A stretch of DNA of 5,143 nucleotides from Proteobacteria bacterium UBA1858 (GTDB lineage: Bacteria; Pseudomonadota; Gammaproteobacteria; UBA4575): the NCBI GenBank assembly GCA_002338385.1, contig DDIE01000074.1, positions 1-5,143 on the forward strand, written 5' to 3'. Under the pieces are notes generated by a model. It was not told the origin of the DNA. It was given only the letters and a program-made list of their open reading frames with translations, and did not search any database. Within the stretch, counting starts at the first letter, position 1. Every line of letters begins with the position of its first letter. Shown here in pieces: positions 1 through 5,143 of this stretch. A program made the translations under genes and the position numbers.

Positions 1-3000
1 ATTCTTTGATCATGATAAGGGTAAGACGCATTCCTCGGGCAAATTGCTCTATTCGGCGCGGATCATTCCTTACCGTGGTTCATGGTTGGATATGGAGTTT
101 GATCCTAAGGATTGTCTGTTCGTGCGCATAGACCGACGCAGAAAACTGCCTGCCACTATCTTATTGCGTGCGCTAGGTTATGAGACACAAGAAATCCTCT
201 CTATGTTCTTTGATACGCACAAGATCACAGTTTCACGTAAGGGCTATGAATTAGCCCTCGATCCCAAGGATTTGCGGGGTGAGATTGCTGCCTTCGATAT
301 CGAAGTGAAAGGTGAGGTGCTGGTTGAGATGGGTCGTCGCATCACCATGCGCCATATTCGTGAGATGGAAAACCACAAAATCAAAAAGCTTACTGTGCCG
401 CAAGAATATTTCATGGGCAAAGTAATGGCGCATGACATTATTGATCAGGATACTGGTGAGCTTATTTTCAACGCTAATGAGGAATTGACGGAAGAGAATA
501 TTCTCAAGATTGAGGAATATGGCATTAAAGCCTTCGAGATTCTTTACACCAATGAAATCGATCGTGGCCCGTTTATTTCTCAGACCTTAGCCATAGATTC
601 AACCACTAACGAACTCGAAGCACAGGTGGAAATCTACCGCATGATGCGTCCCGGTGAGCCACCGACTAAGGATGCCGCCCAGCAATTATTCAATAACCTG
701 TTCTTCTCGGACGACCGCTATGATTTATCGCCGGTTGGACGTATGAAGTTCAATCGTCGTCTTGGCCGTGAGGAAACCACCGGCAGTGGCACTTTAATTT
801 CTGGCAAACAGGCGCTGAAAAAAGCCGATCTGCTACCCGATGAAGAAGCGTACACAGCCGAGCAAATGCGTTTGGCGCAGAAGACTGACGATATCTTGTC
901 AGTGATGGGCGTGCTGATCGATATTCGTAACGGTGAAGGCATGGTCGATGATATTGATCATCTGGGTAACCGTCGTATCCGCTGTGTGGGTGAAATGGCC
1001 GAGAATGTATTCCGTGTCGGTTTGGTGCGTGTAGAGCGGGCGGTCAAAGAACGTCTCACGTTAGCTGAATCAGAGGGCCTCATGCCGCAGGAAATGATTA
1101 ATGCCAAACCCGTGGCCGCAGCAATTAAAGAGTTTTTTGGCTCCAGCCAACTATCCCAGTTTATGGATCAGAATAATCCACTCTCTGAAGTCACCCATAA
1201 GCGCCGCATTTCGGCCTTAGGTCCAGGCGGACTGACGCGTGAGCGTGCTGGCTTCGAGGTGCGTGATGTGCATCCCACGCACTACGGTCGCTTGTGTCCG
1301 ATTGAGACGCCTGAGGGACCGAACATTGGTCTGATTAACTCACTCGCAATCTACGCGCAAACCAATGATTATGGTTTCCTGGAAACGCCCTACAGAAAGG
1401 TGATCAATGGCAAGGCGACGCAGGAGATTGACTATCTGTCAGCCATTGAAGAAAGTCAGTATGTGATCGCTCAGGCGAATGCGAGTTTGGATGAAAAAGG
1501 CACGCTGACAGATGAGTTAGTGTCCTGCCGTCACCTCAATGAATTCGAGTTATCAACGCCTGACAAAGTGAACTACATGGACGTATCGCCGAAGCAGATC
1601 GTTTCTGTGGCCTCGTCATTGATACCTTTCCTCGAGCATGACGATGCTAACCGCGCTCTAATGGGTTCCAACATGCAACGTCAGGCCGTGCCGACTTTGC
1701 GCGCAGATAAGCCACTCGTGGGCACAGGCATCGAACGTTCTCTGGCGATAGACTCTGGCGCGGCAGTCGTGGCGAAGCGTGGTGGGGTGGTCGATAGCGT
1801 CGATGCTGGTCGCGTCGTCGTGCGCGTCAGTGATGCCGAGACTCAGGCCGGTGAAGCGGGTGTCGATATTTACTCGTTAACTAAATACACACGCTCAAAT
1901 CAAAATACATGTATCAATCAAAAGCCATTAGTTAACCCGGGTGATGCCATCGAGCGTGGTGACGTGCTGGCGGATGGTCCATCCACAGACATGGGTGAGC
2001 TGGCCCTGGGTCAGAATATGATGATCGCCTTCATGCCCTGGAATGGCTATAACTTTGAAGATTCAATCCTGCTATCCGAGCGCGTGGTCGAGGAAGATCG
2101 CTTCACCACCATTCACATCGAAGAATTGAGTTGTGTGGCGCGTGATACCAAACTGGGTGCCGAGGAAATTACCGCGGATATTCCTAATGTCAGTGAGAAT
2201 CTGCTGGCTAAATTAGATGACTCAGGCATCGTTTACGTGGGTGCGGAAGTCAAGCCTGGTGATATCTTGGTCGGCAAAGTCACCCCTAAGGGTGAGACCC
2301 AGCTGACGCCGGAAGAAAAACTATTGCGCGCAATCTTTGGTGAAAAAGCCTCAGATGTGAAAGATACGTCGTTACGAGTGCCCTCTGGTATGGAAGGCAC
2401 AGTCATTGACGTGCGCGTATTCACCCGCGATGGGGTGGAGAAAGATCGACGTGCGCTGCAGATTGAAGAAGCAGAAATCGAGCAAGTGAAGAAAAACCTG
2501 CGTGATCAATTACGCATTTACGAAGAAGATATATACAGTCGTGTCGAGCGTTTGATCACCAATAAGGTATCTGAGGGTGGTCCAGAAGGTCTCAAGTCGG
2601 GCGACAAGGTGACTGCGGCCTATTTACAAGAGCTTGCACGTGAGCGTTGGTTTGAAATTCGTATGCGTGACGAGACCGTCAACAGTAATTTGGAACAGCT
2701 CGCGCAGAGCATTGTTGTGCAGCGTGAAGCGACCGAGAAAAAGCTTGCCGAGCAAAAAGAAAAAATCACACAAGGTGATGATCTCGTGCCGGGTGTGTTG
2801 AAGATGGTGAAAGTCTATTTGGCGGTTAAACGGCGCATGCAGCCCGGTGATAAAATGGCCGGACGCCATGGTAACAAGGGTGTCGTCTCGATGATTGTTC
2901 CGGTCGAGGACATGCCGTATATGCCCGATGGAACCTCAGTCGATATTCTCTTGAACCCACTTGGCGTACCTTCACGTATGAATGTGGGACAAGTGCTGGA

Positions 3001-3685
3001 GGTGCATCTTGGTGCAGCTGCGCGTGGACTCGGTCTGAAAATACAAGGCATCTTGGATGCAGACGGTAAGCCAGCTGAACTACGTGACTTCCTGGACCAA
3101 ATCTACAACCAAGATGATGGTGCAAAAGTCGATTTAGCACAGTTCTCGGATGATGAGATTATCAATATGTCACATAATTTATGTGGTGGTGTGCCGATGG
3201 CAACGCCAGTATTTGATGGCGCTGAGGAGCATGAAATTAAACGTATGCTGAAACTAGCTGATCTGGATGAGGATGGCCAAACGGTATTGATTGATGGCCG
3301 TACGGGTGAACAGTTTGAGCGTCGCGTCACGGTAGGGTACATGCACATGCTTAAACTTAATCACTTAATTGATGACAAAATGCATGCCCGCTCAACAGGT
3401 CCATACAGTCTGGTGACCCAGCAGCCACTGGGTGGTAAAGCACAGTTCGGTGGTCAGCGCTTCGGCGAGATGGAAGTATGGGCGCTGGAAGCCTACGGTG
3501 CGGCTCACACCTTGCAGGAAATGTTGACCGTCAAGTCTGACGATGTCGCTGGTCGTAACAAGATGTATAAGAACATCGTTGACAATGACCAGAAGATGGA
3601 AGCCGGTATGCCGGAGTCCTTCAATGTGTTGATGAAGGAAATCCGCTCATTGGGCATTAACATCGAACTCGAGCAAAAAGACTAG
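1..3685 (+). CDS. rpoB: DNA-directed RNA polymerase subunit beta (5'-truncated by window edge)
   Basis: This is the β subunit of RNA polymerase, which with β' forms the catalytic cleft of the cytoplasmic core enzyme (α2ββ'ω). The first full codon is at base 2 and reads FFDHDKGKTHSSGK, equivalent to E. coli β from about residue 156. About 155 N-terminal codons are therefore missing, and the TTG at 44 is an internal leucine, not a start. 1227 codons are visible, so the full protein should be about 1380 residues against 1342 in E. coli. Landmarks in order: β lobe 2 with an extra segment at about 791-886; the rifampicin cluster (GSSQLSQFMDQNNPLSE, from 1139) with wild-type residues; the NTP-site NFED motif (2051-2062; E. 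coli E813/D814); a βi9-like, charged, probably coiled-coil insertion (about 2444-2770); GDKMAGRHGNKG (2846-2881; the two active-site lysines K1065/K1073); and the C-terminal clamp part ending INIELEQKD. The stop is TAG, followed by an in-frame TGA at 3698. The reading frame is intact. rpoC follows in the usual operon order. Confidence 0.98.
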   Translation, partial: FFDHDKGKTHSSGKLLYSARIIPYRGSWLDMEFDPKDCLFVRIDRRRKLPATILLRALGYETQEILSMFFDTHKITVSRKGYELALDPKDLRGEIAAFDIEVKGEVLVEMGRRITMRHIREMENHKIKKLTVPQEYFMGKVMAHDIIDQDTGELIFNANEELTEENILKIEEYGIKAFEILYTNEIDRGPFISQTLAIDSTTNELEAQVEIYRMMRPGEPPTKDAAQQLFNNLFFSDDRYDLSPVGRMKFNRRLGREETTGSGTLISGKQALKKADLLPDEEAYTAEQMRLAQKTDDILSVMGVLIDIRNGEGMVDDIDHLGNRRIRCVGEMAENVFRVGLVRVERAVKERLTLAESEGLMPQEMINAKPVAAAIKEFFGSSQLSQFMDQNNPLSEVTHKRRISALGPGGLTRERAGFEVRDVHPTHYGRLCPIETPEGPNIGLINSLAIYAQTNDYGFLETPYRKVINGKATQEIDYLSAIEESQYVIAQANASLDEKGTLTDELVSCRHLNEFELSTPDKVNYMDVSPKQIVSVASSLIPFLEHDDANRALMGSNMQRQAVPTLRADKPLVGTGIERSLAIDSGAAVVAKRGGVVDSVDAGRVVVRVSDAETQAGEAGVDIYSLTKYTRSNQNTCINQKPLVNPGDAIERGDVLADGPSTDMGELALGQNMMIAFMPWNGYNFEDSILLSERVVEEDRFTTIHIEELSCVARDTKLGAEEITADIPNVSENLLAKLDDSGIVYVGAEVKPGDILVGKVTPKGETQLTPEEKLLRAIFGEKASDVKDTSLRVPSGMEGTVIDVRVFTRDGVEKDRRALQIEEAEIEQVKKNLRDQLRIYEEDIYSRVERLITNKVSEGGPEGLKSGDKVTAAYLQELARERWFEIRMRDETVNSNLEQLAQSIVVQREATEKKLAEQKEKITQGDDLVPGVLKMVKVYLAVKRRMQPGDKMAGRHGNKGVVSMIVPVEDMPYMPDGTSVDILLNPLGVPSRMNVGQVLEVHLGAAARGLGLKIQGILDADGKPAELRDFLDQIYNQDDGAKVDLAQFSDDEIINMSHNLCGGVPMATPVFDGAEEHEIKRMLKLADLDEDGQTVLIDGRTGEQFERRVTVGYMHMLKLNHLIDDKMHARSTGPYSLVTQQPLGGKAQFGGQRFGEMEVWALEAYGAAHTLQEMLTVKSDDVAGRNKMYKNIVDNDQKMEAGMPESFNVLMKEIRSLGINIELEQKD

Positions 3686-3721
3686 CATAGACCGAGCTGA
3701 GTTATTTTAACCGAATATTAA

Positions 3722-3735
3722 AAACGCTGACGTTT
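3722..3735 (+). repeat. Small inverted repeat in the rpoB-rpoC gap
   Basis: AAACG and CGTTT form a possible 5-bp stem around a CTGA loop, three bases before the rpoC Shine-Dalgarno region. An AT-only 6-bp inverted repeat (TTTTAA 3705-3710, TTAAAA 3718-3723) overlaps its left arm, so the two cannot form together. Neither is GC-rich or followed by a T-run, so this is not an intrinsic terminator, and read-through into rpoC is expected. A function is not established; such short repeats occur by chance. Confidence 0.2.
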
Positions 3736-3738
3736 CAC

Positions 3739-3745
3739 TAGGAGA
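3739..3745 (+). promoter_or_regulatory. Ribosome binding site of rpoC
   Basis: TAGGAGA contains a five-base match (AGGAG, 3740-3744) to the Shine-Dalgarno consensus. Ten bases separate it from the ATG at 3755, a slightly long but normal spacing. It supports 3755 as the rpoC start, independently of the conserved MKDLL N-terminus. Having its own binding site suggests that ribosomes initiate afresh on rpoC after the 69-nt gap, rather than by overlapping stop-start coupling with rpoB. Confidence 0.85.
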
Positions 3746-3754
3746 CGCAACAAC

Positions 3755-5143
3755 ATGAAAGACTTACTGAACTTACTCAAACAGCAAGACCAAGTTGGAG
3801 ATTTTGATTCCATTAAGATTGGTTTAGCTTCTCCAGACATGATCCGCTCATGGTCATTTGGCGAGGTGAAGAAGCCAGAGACAATCAACTACCGTACGTT
3901 CAAGCCAGAAAGAGATGGTCTGTTCTGTGCGAAGATTTTTGGTCCGATCAAAGACTATGAGTGCCTCTGTGGTAAATACAAACGCCTCAAGCATCGTGGT
4001 GTTGTGTGTGAGAAATGTGGCGTAGAAGTCACTCAGACTAAAGTGCGGCGAGAGCGGATGGGCCATATCGAGTTAGCCTGTCCAGTCGCCCATATTTGGT
4101 TCTTAAAATCATTACCTTCACGGATCGGTCTGTTGCTTGATATGACGCTGCGTGAAATTGAACGTATCCTATACTTTGAAGCATTTGTGGTTGTCGATCC
4201 GGGCATGACAACTCTCGAGACGAAGCAGCTGTTGTCCGAGGAAGCCTATCTCGATGCTGTTGAACAATATGGCGATGAGTTCCGCGCAGTCATGGGTGCT
4301 GAGGCAATATACGAGCTGATGCTGCAAATTGATCTCAAGTCACAAGTGATCGAGTTGCGTGAAGAAATTGAAAATACTCGCTCTGAGGCCAAGCTCAAGC
4401 GTTTCTCAAAGCGCTTAAAACTGGTTGAGAATTTGCTTGAATCAGGCAATAAACCGGAGTGGATGATCCTCACCGTATTACCGGTACTGCCACCTGACTT
4501 GCGCCCACTGGTACCATTAGATGGCGGTCGCTTTGCCACTTCTGATCTGAATGATTTATATCGTCGTGTGATCAATCGTAATAACCGTCTGAAAAGATTG
4601 TTAGAGCTGAATGCGCCTGACATTATCGTCCGCAATGAAAAACGCATGCTGCAGGAATCCGTTGATGCATTGCTCGATAATGGTCGCCGAGGTCGTGCTA
4701 TCACAGGCACGAATAAGCGCCCACTTAAATCACTTGCTGACATGATCAAAGGTAAGCAAGGACGCTTCCGTCAAAACTTATTGGGTAAGCGTGTCGATTA
4801 CTCTGGACGCTCTGTGATTGTATGTGGTCCGACCCTACGTCTGCACCAGTGTGGTTTGCCGAAGAAGATGGCCTTGGAATTATTCAAGCCATTTGTGTTC
4901 AGCAAGCTCATGCTAAGAGGCCTGGCGCCAACTATTAAGGCGTGTAAGAAAACAGTCGAGCGCGAAGGCGCTGAGGTTTGGGATATTCTGGAAGAAGTTA
5001 TCCGTGAGCATCCGGTCATGCTTAACCGCGCACCAACATTACACCGTCTGGGCATTCAATGTTTTGAACCGATTTTGATTGAGGGTAAAGCCATTCAACT
5101 GCATCCATTGGTGTGTGCGGCATTTAATGCTGACTTTGATGGT
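3755..5143 (+). CDS. rpoC: DNA-directed RNA polymerase subunit beta' (N-terminal part, 3'-truncated by window edge)
   Basis: This is the β' subunit, which carries the catalytic Mg-binding aspartates and the clamp of RNA polymerase. The ATG at 3755 follows a good Shine-Dalgarno site and begins MKDLLNLLKQ, matching the family N-terminus. The frame stays open for 463 codons to the window edge. Numbering equals E. coli throughout. Visible parts: the zinc-ribbon cysteines C70, C72, C85 and C88 (codons at 3962, 3968, 4007, 4016); a variable segment at about residues 150-230; the lid region ending near R259; the clamp-helix coiled coil that binds sigma (about 265-309, LNDLYRRVINRNNRLKRLL); the rudder region (NGRRGRAITGTNKRP); switch 2 (KGKQGRFRQNLLGKR); DYSGR with R352; and NRAPTLHRLG with R425. 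The sequence ends within NADFDGD: D460 and D462 are present and D464 lies just outside. About 940 C-terminal residues should follow. Four cysteines (109, 357, 397, 436) are at positions that are Ser, Val or Ala in E. coli. Confidence 0.98.
   Translation, partial: MKDLLNLLKQQDQVGDFDSIKIGLASPDMIRSWSFGEVKKPETINYRTFKPERDGLFCAKIFGPIKDYECLCGKYKRLKHRGVVCEKCGVEVTQTKVRRERMGHIELACPVAHIWFLKSLPSRIGLLLDMTLREIERILYFEAFVVVDPGMTTLETKQLLSEEAYLDAVEQYGDEFRAVMGAEAIYELMLQIDLKSQVIELREEIENTRSEAKLKRFSKRLKLVENLLESGNKPEWMILTVLPVLPPDLRPLVPLDGGRFATSDLNDLYRRVINRNNRLKRLLELNAPDIIVRNEKRMLQESVDALLDNGRRGRAITGTNKRPLKSLADMIKGKQGRFRQNLLGKRVDYSGRSVIVCGPTLRLHQCGLPKKMALELFKPFVFSKLMLRGLAPTIKACKKTVEREGAEVWDILEEVIREHPVMLNRAPTLHRLGIQCFEPILIEGKAIQLHPLVCAAFNADFDG

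Noticed and set aside
44..46. TTG as a possible start codon of rpoB
   Set aside because: The frame stays open upstream to base 2 and encodes the conserved FFDHDKGKTHSSGK block, so the leucine is internal and the true start is about 155 codons before the window.
2826..3140. A 104-codon minus-strand open frame opposite rpoB, with several other short antisense frames nearby
   Set aside because: All overlap highly conserved β coding sequence, overlap one another in different frames, and show no family motif.
3701..3735. Possible intrinsic terminator or attenuator between rpoB and rpoC
   Set aside because: The candidate stems are only 5-6 bp, one is purely A/T, and no T-run follows. Read-through is expected in this operon.
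3686..3754. Possible rpoB-rpoC fusion, since both genes are in the same reading frame
   Set aside because: In-frame stops at 3683 (TAG) and 3698 (TGA), plus a clear Shine-Dalgarno site and a conserved rpoC N-terminus, show two separate genes.
4246..4749. A 167-codon open frame on the minus strand opposite rpoC
   Set aside because: It lies entirely antisense to the conserved rpoC reading frame. Its translation is Ser/Arg-rich with no recognisable domain, as expected of a shadow frame.

Overview
The window is an internal piece of a bacterial RNA polymerase operon. It holds most of rpoB (β subunit; the 5' end lies outside the window), a 69-nt gap, and the first 463 codons of rpoC (β' subunit; the 3' end lies outside). 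Both genes are on the + strand. Coding sequence fills almost the whole window. I see no RNA gene, mobile element, CRISPR array or convincing promoter or terminator.

The organism is most likely a gammaproteobacterium. Conserved blocks of both proteins read almost like those I remember from Escherichia coli, Pseudomonas and Xanthomonas. The β' N-terminus aligns with E. coli β' residue for residue, with no net indel up to position 463. The β subunit carries a βi9-type insertion, as other gammaproteobacteria do. It also has about 28 extra residues in β lobe 2 relative to E. coli. From memory, Xanthomonadales β has an insertion of similar length at the same place, so that order or a relative is possible, but I cannot fix the lineage below class. 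Base composition looks balanced (by eye, not counted).

Layout: bases 1-3685 are rpoB, starting at about E. coli residue 156 and running to a TAG stop, with a backup in-frame TGA at 3698-3700. Bases 3686-3754 are the intergenic gap, with a Shine-Dalgarno sequence and weak inverted repeats. Bases 3755-5143 are rpoC from its ATG to the codon for Gly463, inside the catalytic NADFDGD motif. The two products join the α dimer and ω to form core RNA polymerase; β and β' together make the active-site cleft.

This is an ordinary housekeeping region and I found no new system. The points worth a second look are sequence-level: the lobe 2 insertion, four cysteines at β' positions that are normally Ser, Val or Ala, and two substitutions at conserved β positions near the C-terminus.
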